Shown here: positions 44,414 through 53,410 of the stretch, one piece after another | How positions within the stretch are numbered: position 1 is the first letter of the stretch | Layout: the number at the start of each line of letters is the position of its first letter | Assembly: GCF_021290965.1 (NCBI RefSeq) | Contig: NZ_JAJOYT010000001.1 | Span: forward strand, 698,836 to 762,835 | Source: Rheinheimera faecalis | Lineage (GTDB): Bacteria; Pseudomonadota; Gammaproteobacteria; Enterobacterales; Alteromonadaceae | Direction of reading: 5' to 3' | Length of the DNA stretch: 64,000 bases | Program-made: the position numbers and the translations under genes | The notes under the pieces: generated by a model | What the model was told of the DNA's origin: nothing | Database searches by the model: none | What the model saw: only the letters and a program-made list of their open reading frames with translations

Positions 44414-46021
44414 GTGGCCAGACTGAATAGCAAAATTAATCCAAGCAGTGACGAATTTATCCAAAATGCTCAGGCGATGCAGCTGCTGGTGGATGATTTA
44501 GAGCAAAAAGTACAACAGATCAAATTAGGTGGCGGCGAAGCGTTGATTGCCCGCCATACCTCACGCGGCAAGCTGTTTGTGCGTGATCGTATTCAAAAAC
44601 TGCTGGACCCGGGTTCCCCTTTTTTAGAAGTAGGCCAATTTGCCGGCTGGCAGTGTTATGACGACTATGTACCAGCTGCTGGTGTGGTCGCAGGTATTGG
44701 CCGGGTCAATGGTGTCGAGTGCATGATTGTGGCTAATGATGCCACAGTGAAAGGGGGTACTTATTACCCGCTGACGGTGAAAAAACACTTACGTGCCCAG
44801 GAAATTGCCGAAACCTGCATGTTGCCTTGTATTTATCTGGTCGACTCAGGTGGCGCTAACCTGCCCCGTCAGGACGATGTATTCCCCGATAAGCTGCACT
44901 TTGGGCGTATTTTCTTTAATCAGGCTCGTATGTCCGCCAAGGGTATTCCACAAATTGCGGTGGTGATGGGCCTTTGTACCGCAGGCGGTGCTTATGTACC
45001 GGCTATGGCGGATGAAAGTATTATCGTCAAAGATCAGGGCACTATCTTTTTAGCAGGCCCACCATTGGTTAAAGCTGCTACAGGCGAAGAAGTTACCGCA
45101 GAAGAGCTAGGTGGCGCTGATGTGCACTGCAAAATCTCAGGTGTGGCCGATCACTATGCGCTCAATGATGAGCATGCGTTGCAACTGGCGCGTAATGCCG
45201 TCAGCCGCCTGAATCATCAAAAACCAGTGCAAGGCGACGTGCGCCCTGTCGAAGCACCACTTTATGATGCCAGCGAGCTGTACGGTATTGTCGGCACCGA
45301 TCTGAAAAAACCTTTTGATGTACGTGAAGTGATAGCACGACTTGTCGATGCATCGGACTTTGATGAATTTAAACAGTTTTATGGCGCGACTTTAGTCTGT
45401 GGTTTTGCCCGCATTTTTGGCCAGCCTATTGGCATAGTGGCCAATAACGGCATTCTGTTTTCTGAGTCGGCGCAAAAAGGCGCTCACTTTATTGAGCTCT
45501 GTGCCCAGCGCAAAATTCCACTTTTATTCCTGCAAAACATCACCGGCTTTATGGTCGGGAAAAAATACGAAGCCGAAGGCATCGCCAAACACGGCGCAAA
45601 AATGGTGATGGCTGTGTCTTGTGCCAATGTGCCGAAATTTACCGTATTAATTGGTGGCTCTTATGGCGCTGGTAACTACGGTATGTGTGGCAGAGCCTAT
45701 GACCCAACCATGATGTGGATGTGGCCCAACGCCCGTATTTCAGTGATGGGTGGCGAACAAGCGGCTGGTGTAATGGCCACTGTGACTAAAGATGCGTTGG
45801 CACGTAAAGGCGAAAGCTTAACCCCTGAAGCTGAACAAGCTATACGTCAGCCTATTGTCGCCCAGTACGAACAACAAGGTCACCCTTACTACGCCAGTGC
45901 GCGGTTATGGGATGACGGCATTATCGACCCGGCACAAACCCGTATGGTAGTAGGCCTGGCACTGACCGCTGCGCTAAATGCGCCTGTCGCCGAATCGAAA
46001 TTTGGCGTGTTCCGGATGTAG
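44414..46021 (+). CDS. liuB: Methylcrotonyl-CoA carboxylase, carboxyltransferase subunit
   Basis: Beta subunit: moves the carboxyl group from biotin to 3-methylcrotonyl-CoA. 535 residues from GTG 44414, which AAAGGTGG precedes at six bases; GTG 44405 and 44408 are other possibilities. Segments [38 protein letters not shown] and [38 protein letters not shown] are the acyl-CoA-binding N-half; [21 protein letters not shown] and [34 protein letters not shown] the biotin-side C-half. Partner is LiuD two genes on. Confidence 0.96.
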   Translation: MARLNSKINPSSDEFIQNAQAMQLLVDDLEQKVQQIKLGGGEALIARHTSRGKLFVRDRIQKLLDPGSPFLEVGQFAGWQCYDDYVPAAGVVAGIGRVNGVECMIVANDATVKGGTYYPLTVKKHLRAQEIAETCMLPCIYLVDSGGANLPRQDDVFPDKLHFGRIFFNQARMSAKGIPQIAVVMGLCTAGGAYVPAMADESIIVKDQGTIFLAGPPLVKAATGEEVTAEELGGADVHCKISGVADHYALNDEHALQLARNAVSRLNHQKPVQGDVRPVEAPLYDASELYGIVGTDLKKPFDVREVIARLVDASDFDEFKQFYGATLVCGFARIFGQPIGIVANNGILFSESAQKGAHFIELCAQRKIPLLFLQNITGFMVGKKYEAEGIAKHGAKMVMAVSCANVPKFTVLIGGSYGAGNYGMCGRAYDPTMMWMWPNARISVMGGEQAAGVMATVTKDALARKGESLTPEAEQAIRQPIVAQYEQQGHPYYASARLWDDGIIDPAQTRMVVGLALTAALNAPVAESKFGVFRM

Positions 46022-46046
46022 TGCGAAAAAGCGCAAGGAGTAAAAA

Positions 46047-46844
46047 ATGCAAAACTATAAAACTATTACGACTTCGTTAAACGCATCAGGTGTTGCGGAG
46101 CTGGTGCTGAACCGAGCCGAAGTGCATAACGCCTTTGACGACAGCATGATTAGCGAATTAATAAGCGCGTTAAAAAGCCTGGCCACTAACCCTGCTGTGC
46201 GGGTGCTGCTGCTGAAGTCTTTGGGTAAAAACTTCAGTGCAGGTGCAGATCTGAACTGGATGCGCTCTATGGCAGAGAAAAACTACCAGCAGAATTTAGA
46301 AGATGCAGGTCAGTTAGCAGAGCTGATGCGCCAGTTGGACTGCTTCCCTGCCCCTACCATAGCTTTGGTGCAAGGTGCGGCTTTTGGTGGTGCTTTAGGT
46401 TTAGTCTCCTGCTGCGATATAGCCATTGCCGAACAAGGCGCCAGCTTTTGTTTAAGCGAAGTAAAAATTGGTTTAATACCAGCCGTGATCAGCCCCTACG
46501 TGATGCGCGCTATTGGCGAACGTGCCAGCCGCCGTTATTTCTTAACGGCAGAACGTTTTGATGCATCTACAGCGCTGAATTTAGGTTTAGTGCATCAATT
46601 AGTGGACGCTGGTGGTCTTAGTAGCGCAGCAGAACATTTTGTTGGCATTTTGCTGAATAACAGCCCTGCAGCGCTGCGCTGTGCCAAAGAGTTAATGGCC
46701 GCTGTGAATCATCAGCCTATTAATCAGCAACTGATTGACAGCACTTCCGCCCGTATTGCCGCTATTCGTGTGTCGGCTGAAGGTCAGGAAGGCTTAAACG
46801 CCTTTTTACAAAAACGAACTCCGGCCTGGGTCCGGTCAGAATAA
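46047..46844 (+). CDS. liuC: 3-methylglutaconyl-CoA hydratase
   Basis: Crotonase-fold hydratase giving 3-hydroxy-3-methylglutaryl-CoA. 265 residues, AAGGAG upstream. FSAGADLNWMRSMAE (about 66), QGAAFGGALGLVSCCDIAIA (about 109) and LSEVKIGLIPAVISPYVMRAIGE (about 137). The segment GLIPAVISPYV is characteristic of the LiuC subgroup, replacing the GAGGTQ of typical hydratases such as that at 37156. Placed between liuB and liuD, 14 bases from liuD. Confidence 0.94.
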   Translation: MQNYKTITTSLNASGVAELVLNRAEVHNAFDDSMISELISALKSLATNPAVRVLLLKSLGKNFSAGADLNWMRSMAEKNYQQNLEDAGQLAELMRQLDCFPAPTIALVQGAAFGGALGLVSCCDIAIAEQGASFCLSEVKIGLIPAVISPYVMRAIGERASRRYFLTAERFDASTALNLGLVHQLVDAGGLSSAAEHFVGILLNNSPAALRCAKELMAAVNHQPINQQLIDSTSARIAAIRVSAEGQEGLNAFLQKRTPAWVRSE

Positions 46845-46858
46845 GGAAAAACAGACTG

Positions 46859-48832
46859 ATGTTTCGCAAAATTTTGATCGCCAACCGGGGCGAAATCGCC
46901 TGCCGTGTGATAGAAACCGCCCATAAATTGGGGATCCGTTGTGTGGCTGTGTATTCAGAAGCTGACGCCAATGCCCGTCATGTGCATATGGCCGACGAAG
47001 CTTTTTTATTAGGCCCTGCGCCAAGCAAAGAGTCCTATTTACGCGCTGATAAAATTCTGGAAATTGCCAAATTAAGTGGCGCCGAAGCTGTGCACCCTGG
47101 TTATGGCTTTTTATCTGAAAACGAAGGATTTGCACAAGCCTGTGCGGAGGCTGGTGTGATCTTTATTGGCCCGCCAGTGCCCGCTATTGCGGCTATGGGC
47201 AGTAAAAGCGCCGCCAAAGAGATTATGACCAAAGCCGGTGTGCCTTTAGTGCCGGGTTATCATGGTGATAATCAGGACCCAACCTTTTTACAGCAACAAG
47301 CTGATCTGGTGGGCTACCCGCTGTTACTGAAAGCCGCATACGGCGGTGGTGGTAAAGGCATGCGTGTGGTCTGGAACAGTGGCGAATTTTCTGAAGCTTT
47401 GGCTGGTGCCAAACGTGAAGCCTTAAACGGCTTTGGCAATGACAAAGTGTTGATGGAACGCTATCTGACCAAACCCCGCCATGTTGAAATTCAGGTGTTC
47501 GCCGACAGTTTTGGTAATGCGGTGTATTTAGCTGAGCGGGATTGCTCTATTCAGCGCCGTCACCAAAAAGTCATTGAAGAAGCACCAGCACCGAATTTCA
47601 GTGCTGAGCAGCGTAAAGCCATGGGCGAAGCCGCGGTGAAGGCCGCTCAGGCTATTGCGTATCAGGGTGCTGGTACTGTTGAATTTTTATTTGATGAAGA
47701 CGGCTCCTTCTATTTTATGGAAATGAATACCCGTCTGCAGGTCGAGCATCCAGTCACTGAAATGATCACAGGTCAGGATCTGGTGAAATGGCAGCTGTTG
47801 GTGGCCAGTGGTCAGCCTTTGCCTTTAACTCAGGATCAAATCACTATTGATGGCCATGCCATTGAGGTGCGGGTTTATGCTGAAGATCCGGATCACGATT
47901 TCCTGCCAGCCACAGGCAAACTGACCTATTTACGCCAGCCTGAAGCCAGTCGTTATGTGCGGGTCGATACAGGCGTGGTAGAAAACGACGAAGTCTCGCC
48001 TTTTTACGATCCTATGATTGCCAAACTCATTGTCTGGGATGAAAACCGTGACCGCGCCATAGCCCGTATGTTGCGTGCTTTAGATGATTACCGCATCGCC
48101 GGCGTGAAAAACAACCTGAATTTCTTAACCCGTTTAGTGGAGCAACCTGCTTTTGCCAAAGCCGAGCTGGACACCCACTTTATTGAACGGCATAAAGAAT
48201 CCTTGTTTGCACCAGGTCAGTCTGAAACCGAACAAGCCAGCTTATTGGCGGCCTTGTATCTGTTGCTGAAAGAGCGTTCAGATAATGTGGACGATCAAAG
48301 CCCATGGGCTTTGTGTTCAGGCTGGCGTTTAAATGAAGTCCCAACTGTGTCTTTCCCGCTGATTTATCAGGATGAAAGCCGTCTGGTTAGCATCAGCTCT
48401 GAAGGTAAACAGCTTAGCTTAACGCAACAAGGCGTGATCACCCCAGCCACCGCCAGCTTGCAAGGCGATGAGCTGCAAGCCAATTTAAATGGTCATCAGG
48501 TGAAAGTGCGGGTCAGCCAGTATCAAGACATAGTGTCGGTTTTTATTAAACACCAACGCTACGATTTTATTTACCAGACTCAGGTGCAAACGCAAGTCGA
48601 CGACAGCGCAGCAGGCAGCCTGACAGCCCCGATGAACGGCACTATAGTGGCAGTGATGGTCGAAAAAGGTGCGCTTGTCAGTGCAGGCCAGACGCTTTTG
48701 GTGATGGAAGCGATGAAAATGGAATACAGCATCAAAGCGCCGAAAGATGGTGTGGTCAATCAGCTGTTTTATGCCGCTGGTGATCTGGTGAAAGACGGAG
48801 CTCAGTTGCTGGATTTTACCCCAGCTGACTAA
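46859..48832 (+). CDS. liuD: Methylcrotonyl-CoA carboxylase, biotin-carrying subunit
   Basis: Alpha subunit with biotin carboxylase and carrier domains. 657 residues. N-terminal FRKILIANRGEIACRVIETAHKLGI; ATP-grasp loop AAYGGGGKGMRVV (about 160-172), EMNTRLQVEHPVTEMITG with the catalytic arginine (about 290), a BT linker domain, and a C-terminal lipoyl-like domain with the biotin lysine in LVMEAMKMEYSIKAP (about 620). AAGGAAAA precedes the ATG. Acts with LiuB. Propionyl- or acetyl-CoA carboxylase is excluded by the operon. Confidence 0.96.
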   Translation: MFRKILIANRGEIACRVIETAHKLGIRCVAVYSEADANARHVHMADEAFLLGPAPSKESYLRADKILEIAKLSGAEAVHPGYGFLSENEGFAQACAEAGVIFIGPPVPAIAAMGSKSAAKEIMTKAGVPLVPGYHGDNQDPTFLQQQADLVGYPLLLKAAYGGGGKGMRVVWNSGEFSEALAGAKREALNGFGNDKVLMERYLTKPRHVEIQVFADSFGNAVYLAERDCSIQRRHQKVIEEAPAPNFSAEQRKAMGEAAVKAAQAIAYQGAGTVEFLFDEDGSFYFMEMNTRLQVEHPVTEMITGQDLVKWQLLVASGQPLPLTQDQITIDGHAIEVRVYAEDPDHDFLPATGKLTYLRQPEASRYVRVDTGVVENDEVSPFYDPMIAKLIVWDENRDRAIARMLRALDDYRIAGVKNNLNFLTRLVEQPAFAKAELDTHFIERHKESLFAPGQSETEQASLLAALYLLLKERSDNVDDQSPWALCSGWRLNEVPTVSFPLIYQDESRLVSISSEGKQLSLTQQGVITPATASLQGDELQANLNGHQVKVRVSQYQDIVSVFIKHQRYDFIYQTQVQTQVDDSAAGSLTAPMNGTIVAVMVEKGALVSAGQTLLVMEAMKMEYSIKAPKDGVVNQLFYAAGDLVKDGAQLLDFTPAD

Positions 48833-48853
48833 CAGGCCTACTTGGAGAGAAAA

Positions 48854-49792
48854 ATGTCACTGACATTAAACCCACAACACACAACTGGTTTGCCCAAAGC
48901 AGTGCGACTTGTTGAAGTAGGCCCACGCGATGGTCTGCAAAATGAAAAGGCGGTATCGCTGCAGGCCAAAGTTGAGCTGGTCAATCGCTTAGCTGAAACT
49001 GGCCTTGTCACCATTGAAACCGGTGCTTTTGTATCCCCTAAGTGGGTGCCACAAATGGCTGATTCTGCTGCTGTATTTGCACAAATCAGCCGTAAAGCAG
49101 GTATTCAGTACACGGCTTTGACCCCTAATCTACAAGGCTATGAAGCAGCCAAAGCGGCAGGAGCTACTGAAGTTGCGGTATTTGGTGCTGCATCAGAGGC
49201 TTTTACCCAGAAAAATATCAACTGCAGCATAGCGGAAAGTCTTGAACGTTTTGCTCCAGTGATGGCGCAAGCCAAACTGGATGGCATTAAGGTGCGGGGT
49301 TATGTCTCTTGTGTGGTCGGCTGTCCTTATCAGGGTGAGGTTGCGCCAGCAGAAGTAGCACGGGTTGCTAAAGCGCTTTTAGATATGGGCTGCTACGAAA
49401 TCTCTTTAGGTGACACCATAGGCGTTGGCACTCCGTCCAAAGTCAATGCGATGCTCGATGCTGTACTAGCGGTTGTACCTGTTGAGCAGTTAGCTGTGCA
49501 TTTTCACGACACTTATGGCCAGGCGTTAAGTAATATTTACGCAGCGCTACAACGTGGTATTGCTGTGGTCGACAGCTCAGTCGCAGGATTAGGCGGCTGT
49601 CCTTACGCTGCCGGTGCGTCAGGCAATGTTGCCACTGAAGAAGTGGTGTATTTACTAAACGGTCTTGGCATACAGAGCGGTGTTGATTTACAACGGCTGG
49701 CACCTATTGGCTGGTTTATCAGCGAGCAGCTGGGGAAAGCACCTAGTTCTAAAGTAGGATTGGCGCTTAAGGCCAAATGCCAGCAGAATTAA
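48854..49792 (+). CDS. liuE: Hydroxymethylglutaryl-CoA lyase
   Basis: TIM-barrel lyase splitting HMG-CoA to acetoacetate and acetyl-CoA. 312 residues from ATG 48854 with GGAGAG upstream; a TTG four codons earlier is ignored. [16 protein letters not shown] (metal and substrate arginine, about 20), [15 protein letters not shown] (about 185), [15 protein letters not shown] (metal histidines, about 217) and [20 protein letters not shown] with the active cysteine (about 255) are present. Immediately after liuD. Confidence 0.96.
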   Translation: MSLTLNPQHTTGLPKAVRLVEVGPRDGLQNEKAVSLQAKVELVNRLAETGLVTIETGAFVSPKWVPQMADSAAVFAQISRKAGIQYTALTPNLQGYEAAKAAGATEVAVFGAASEAFTQKNINCSIAESLERFAPVMAQAKLDGIKVRGYVSCVVGCPYQGEVAPAEVARVAKALLDMGCYEISLGDTIGVGTPSKVNAMLDAVLAVVPVEQLAVHFHDTYGQALSNIYAALQRGIAVVDSSVAGLGGCPYAAGASGNVATEEVVYLLNGLGIQSGVDLQRLAPIGWFISEQLGKAPSSKVGLALKAKCQQN

Positions 49793-49821
49793 TGATTGAT
49801 AGCATCTTTTAAGGATACAAA

Positions 49822-50523
49822 ATGGCAGGGTTTAATAAAGTTGTGACCAGCTATGAAGAAGCGCTGGCAGGCCTGACCAACGGTATGACAGTGATAGCCG
49901 GTGGTTTTGGTTTATGTGGTATTCCAGAAGGCCTGATTGCTCAGATCAAGAAGATGGGCACCCGTGATTTAACAGTGGTATCCAACAACTGTGGTGTCGA
50001 TGGTTTTGGTTTAGGTGTGTTGTTAGAAGATCGCCAAATCAAAAAAATGGTCGCCTCTTATGTCGGCGAAAACGCCTTGTTTGAAAAGCAGCTGTTATCA
50101 GGTGAACTCGAAGTGGTATTAACACCTCAAGGTACGCTGGCTGAAAAAATACGCGCTGGCGGCGCTGGTATTCCGGCTTTTTTCACCGCGACTGGTTACG
50201 GCACTCCTGTGGCTGATGGTAAAGAAACCCGTGAAATTAATGGCCGCAATTATGTGCTGGAAGAAGCCATTACCGGTGACTTTGCTATAGTGCGCGCCTG
50301 GAAAGCAGACCGTTATGGCAATCTGGTGTTCCGCCATACTTCAATGAACTTCAATCCTATGGCAGCTACTGCAGGCAAAATTACTGTGGCTGAAGTGGAA
50401 GAAATCGTCGAGCCGGGTGAACTGGAGCCAAGCCAAATTCACACACCAGGTATTTATGTGCAACGTGTGATCAAAGCCAGCTTTGAGAAACGCATTGAAC
50501 GTCGTATGGTCCGTCAGGCTTAA
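49822..50523 (+). CDS. Acetoacetate/3-oxoacid CoA-transferase subunit A
   Basis: 233 residues. Converts acetoacetate, from LiuE, to acetoacetyl-CoA using an acyl-CoA donor. The glycine-rich CoA-transferase signature [17 protein letters not shown] (about 26-42) and [22 protein letters not shown] follow the N-terminus; the rest matches subunit A of SCOT-type enzymes ([23 protein letters not shown]). AAGGATAC precedes the ATG. Twelve bases separate it from subunit B. Succinyl-CoA or acetyl-CoA could be the donor; succinyl-CoA is more usual in this operon. Confidence 0.92.
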   Translation: MAGFNKVVTSYEEALAGLTNGMTVIAGGFGLCGIPEGLIAQIKKMGTRDLTVVSNNCGVDGFGLGVLLEDRQIKKMVASYVGENALFEKQLLSGELEVVLTPQGTLAEKIRAGGAGIPAFFTATGYGTPVADGKETREINGRNYVLEEAITGDFAIVRAWKADRYGNLVFRHTSMNFNPMAATAGKITVAEVEEIVEPGELEPSQIHTPGIYVQRVIKASFEKRIERRMVRQA

Positions 50524-50535
50524 GGAGCACAGCAA

Positions 50536-51192
50536 ATGGCATTATCACGTGAACAGGTCGCTATGCGGGTGGCTCAGGAATTACAGGACGGCTATTACGT
50601 CAATTTAGGCATAGGTATCCCAACCTTAGTGGCCAACTATGTGCCTGCAGGTATTGAAGTGATGCTGCAATCGGAAAACGGTTTATTAGGTATGGGTCCC
50701 TACCCAACCGAAGCTGAACTGGATGCCGATATGATCAACGCAGGCAAAGAAACAGTTACCGCCATTAAAGGTGCTGCAATTTTCAGCTCAGCTGAAAGTT
50801 TTGCCATGATCCGTGGCGGCCATGTGGATTTAACAGTATTGGGCGCTTTTGAAGTGGATCAAAACGGCAATATCGCCAGTTGGATGATCCCGGGCAAACT
50901 GGTCAAAGGCATGGGTGGCGCTATGGATTTAGTGGCTGGTGCACAAAATATTATTGTCACCATGACTCACGCCGACAAATACGGTAGCTCCAAGTTACTG
51001 GATAGCTGTACTCTGCCTTTGACTGGCGTGAACTGTGTGAAAAAGATTGTGACTGATTTGGCTGTGCTGGAAGTTCGGGATGGTGCTTTCCATTTACTGG
51101 AACGTGCACCTGGTATCAGCGTGGAAGAAATTAAGCAAAAAACTGCGGGTAAGTTAGTTGTTTCTGGTGATATTCCGGAAATGCAGTTCTGA
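50536..51192 (+). CDS. Acetoacetate/3-oxoacid CoA-transferase subunit B
   Basis: 218 residues. Carries the catalytic glutamate in [14 protein letters not shown] (about residue 51), which forms the glutamyl-CoA thioester. [21 protein letters not shown] and [28 protein letters not shown] are standard subunit B blocks. AAGGAG sits well upstream of the ATG at 50536. Last gene of the liu transcript before a hairpin. Confidence 0.93.
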   Translation: MALSREQVAMRVAQELQDGYYVNLGIGIPTLVANYVPAGIEVMLQSENGLLGMGPYPTEAELDADMINAGKETVTAIKGAAIFSSAESFAMIRGGHVDLTVLGAFEVDQNGNIASWMIPGKLVKGMGGAMDLVAGAQNIIVTMTHADKYGSSKLLDSCTLPLTGVNCVKKIVTDLAVLEVRDGAFHLLERAPGISVEEIKQKTAGKLVVSGDIPEMQF

Positions 51193-51205
51193 AGTAAAAC
51201 ATGAA

Positions 51206-51232
51206 AGGGTCAGAGGCAAGGCTTCTGACCCT
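51206..51232 (+). terminator. Hairpin at the end of the liu operon
   Basis: AGGGTCAGA and TCTGACCCT with a nine-base loop, 13 bases past the stop of the CoA-transferase gene. No U run; the same outer stem is found at 3253-3278. Overlaps the end of the convergent gene by two bases. Confidence 0.6.
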
Positions 51233-51746
51233 ATCGAAACGCCTTAGCCTGCAAACCAGCACCAGCATTGTCTCTGTTAATATCGCCGCTAATTAAGGCT
51301 ATCGCATTTTTAGTGCTGACCACTGTCACTTTGTCTATATCACCAATGAGCATTACAAAGGCAGTCTGCTGATTCGCCAACCTGTACCAGCCTACTTTGT
51401 AGTTAGGCAGATGAATCGCGTTTACCGCAACTACAGGTTTGAACTCACCCAATTCATCACAAAATACCACTGACACTTTACTTTGCGCTGAGTGAATATC
51501 ATCGATTCTTGTCTGATATAAACCCGCTTTTAGCTCCAGCGAGTTTTCAGTCATTAACAAGGTGTTATCACTAAACTTCAGACTTAGTGTTAAAAAACAC
51601 AAACTACAAAAACTGAATACCCATAAAGATTGTCTTAACCAAAGAGGTTTAAAATACACCAGAGCCCATAAAATAAGCGCCGGAAGCAGGATGCAGACAA
51701 TAAAAAGCAGTGCATAAAGATGCCAGCCGATCTCAGATAAATACAT
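51231..51746 (-). CDS. Small membrane protein with a bacterial-PH-like domain
   Basis: 171 residues. Two N-terminal hydrophobic helices (LYALLFIVCILLPALILWAL, and QSLWVFSFCSLCFLTLSL) are followed by about 110 soluble residues; the strand pattern LELKAGLYQTRIDDIHSAQSKVSVV and VGWYRLANQQTAFVMLIGDIDKVTVV resembles bacterial PH domains of the bPH_5 type, which are of unknown function. Weak ribosome site. Convergent with the liu operon; identity moderate. Confidence 0.65.
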   Translation of the reverse strand: MYLSEIGWHLYALLFIVCILLPALILWALVYFKPLWLRQSLWVFSFCSLCFLTLSLKFSDNTLLMTENSLELKAGLYQTRIDDIHSAQSKVSVVFCDELGEFKPVVAVNAIHLPNYKVGWYRLANQQTAFVMLIGDIDKVTVVSTKNAIALISGDINRDNAGAGLQAKAFR

Positions 51747-51848
51747 TTAATTTACTTTCATCAATGAATTGGCCACATGATAATAGCACAAAACAAACTT
51801 TTCCTGATTCATTTGTTAAATTTTGTTAACTAACTTCATTATGCTCAA

Positions 51849-52874
51849 TTAAGCCGCCGACTCCCGCTCCCGGCCACTGACAGGACAGCAGTTAATTTGT
51901 GGCTCAAACATAAACTTTTGCCGATACGCTTTGGGCGTCAGACTGGTGTAATGCACAAATAACTTACGAAAAGACGAAATGTCCTCGTAGCCCACTTGCT
52001 GCATGATGTCTTCTGCTGTCCACAAAGTATTTTCCAGCAACGACTTCGCTCTCTCGATACGCAAACGCTGCAGATAGGCCATAGGCGTTTCGTCCAGATG
52101 TTGCTTAAAACGGCGGATCAAAGTGCGGGGTGTCATTGCAAAGGTTTCTGCTAATTGCTCCAGGCTAACAGGCTCCGCCAGATGCGCCTGCAAGTACTGC
52201 TGAATTTCAGCTAACTTGGCATCTTTGTGTTGCGGTGCCAATTGCAAAGAAAGATAAGGCAGCTGTGAGGTTCTATTGGGGTCAGTCAGCATAATTTTTG
52301 CCATTTGCTGAGCAAAAGCCGTATCCATACAAAGTTCGACAAACCGCAGGCACAAGTTAAGGTAAGAGGTTGTAGCGCCGCCCGTTAGAATGGTCTGCTG
52401 CTGCACCACAAGCTGCTGTAAATCCAGTTTGACCTGCGGAAACATCTGGCGGAAATAGTCTTTAAAAAACCAGACCGAAGTCGCCTGCAGGCCATTTAAC
52501 AAGCCAGTTCCAGCCAGAGCAAAAGTGCCATTACAAAAAGCGCCCAGCCACTTCCCCTGTTGCAGCATCTGCTGTAACTCTGCCTTGTAAGGCAGCAATT
52601 CCTGACTGACGCGCTGCAGATCTTTTGAGTTATAGGCATAAAAGCCAGGGATCAGCAGAATATCAATCTGATTAAAATCAACAGCTTCAACCTGCAGCGT
52701 AAAAGGCCCTTGCTGTAGTTGAGGACGAGGCCCCATCAACACAGTTTCAAATAACAGCTGATCACTTTGCTGTATCAGTTGCCAGTATTTATTGCAGTAG
52801 GTAAAAAAATCAGTCACCCCAGTCACACTGCTCATCACTACGTCTTGATCTACCCAAATACCGATGCGTTTCAT
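51849..52874 (-). CDS. GlxA-type AraC-family transcription regulator
   Basis: 341 residues from ATG 52874; a GTG six codons earlier has no ribosome site. N-terminal DJ-1/PfpI-like domain (IDILLIPGFYAYNSKDL, KWLGAFCNGTFALAGTGLL with the nucleophile-elbow cysteine at about 114, TSVWFFKDYFRQMFP) precedes a C-terminal double helix-turn-helix (LEQLAETFAMTPRTLIRRFKQHLDETPMAYLQRLRIERAKSLLENTLWTAEDIMQQVGYEDISSFRKLF). DJ-1-type AraC proteins often regulate neighbouring catabolic genes. Divergent from the 56-residue membrane protein, whose promoter it may control. Confidence 0.9.
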   Translation of the reverse strand: MKRIGIWVDQDVVMSSVTGVTDFFTYCNKYWQLIQQSDQLLFETVLMGPRPQLQQGPFTLQVEAVDFNQIDILLIPGFYAYNSKDLQRVSQELLPYKAELQQMLQQGKWLGAFCNGTFALAGTGLLNGLQATSVWFFKDYFRQMFPQVKLDLQQLVVQQQTILTGGATTSYLNLCLRFVELCMDTAFAQQMAKIMLTDPNRTSQLPYLSLQLAPQHKDAKLAEIQQYLQAHLAEPVSLEQLAETFAMTPRTLIRRFKQHLDETPMAYLQRLRIERAKSLLENTLWTAEDIMQQVGYEDISSFRKLFVHYTSLTPKAYRQKFMFEPQINCCPVSGRERESAA

Positions 52875-52967
52875 ATTGTCACTTTCAGCCACAATTGCGT
52901 CATTAGTGACACTTTAGACCCATTTATTAGCAGAGTAAAGTAGCAGCATCAACAACAGGAGGTGGTT

Positions 52968-53138
52968 ATGTTTCAACTGTCAAAACGCACAACAGTATGG
53001 GCTTTATTGGCTCTGGTTTGGGCAATGGTGGTAGGACTGGCGCTGCAGATAAGCCCGGACCCTATGCTGCATCTGGTGCAAATTCCGCTATTACTGGTAC
53101 TGACTTTAGGTTTGGCCAGCACCAGTTTAGATGATTAG
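52968..53138 (+). CDS. 56-residue membrane protein
   Basis: Sequence starts MFQLSKRTTVWALLALVWAM. Two hydrophobic stretches, about residues 9-27 and 36-51, separated by LQISPDPML; so probably a two-helix inner-membrane protein. The perfect AGGAGGT ribosome site seven bases upstream strongly supports expression, even though no family was recognised. It is divergent from the GlxA-type regulator and ends four bases before an inverted-repeat element. Confidence 0.75.
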   Translation: MFQLSKRTTVWALLALVWAMVVGLALQISPDPMLHLVQIPLLLVLTLGLASTSLDD

Positions 53139-53141
53139 TTA

Positions 53142-53407
53142 TATACCCAAGTGACCACAAGATGCGAGTTTCAGAGCCGCTGGGCGCTTGCAACGCAAGG
53201 CAGCCTGGCGAAGCAATGTAGATACCTTGCGAGACAGGCTAACGCTGCAGTGCAATCGCCCAGCGACTCCCTAAAGGGCGGGGCTAAAAGCGCTTTATGC
53301 TGCGTTAACTGTTGTCGCTTTAGAACCACTAAAGCTTCCAACAGCTGCCTTGCCTAAAGCGCTTTTATCTCCCGCTGAATTCTGCATCTTGAAGTTACTT
53401 GGGTATA
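53142..53407. repeat. 266-bp element with terminal inverted repeats
   Basis: Ends are TATACCCAAGTGACCACAAG and TTGAAGTTACTTGGGTATA (inverted), with GATGC/GCATC nearby, which recalls the ERIC ends but the inside differs: an inverted repeat CGCTGGGCG / CGCCCAGCG (about 53179 and 53262) and TAAAAGCGCTTTA with TAAAGCGCTTTTA further in. No coding ORF of quality. Miniature non-autonomous mobile element is the best reading; flanks show no obvious target duplication beyond TA. Confidence 0.75.
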
Positions 53408-53410
53408 GAC

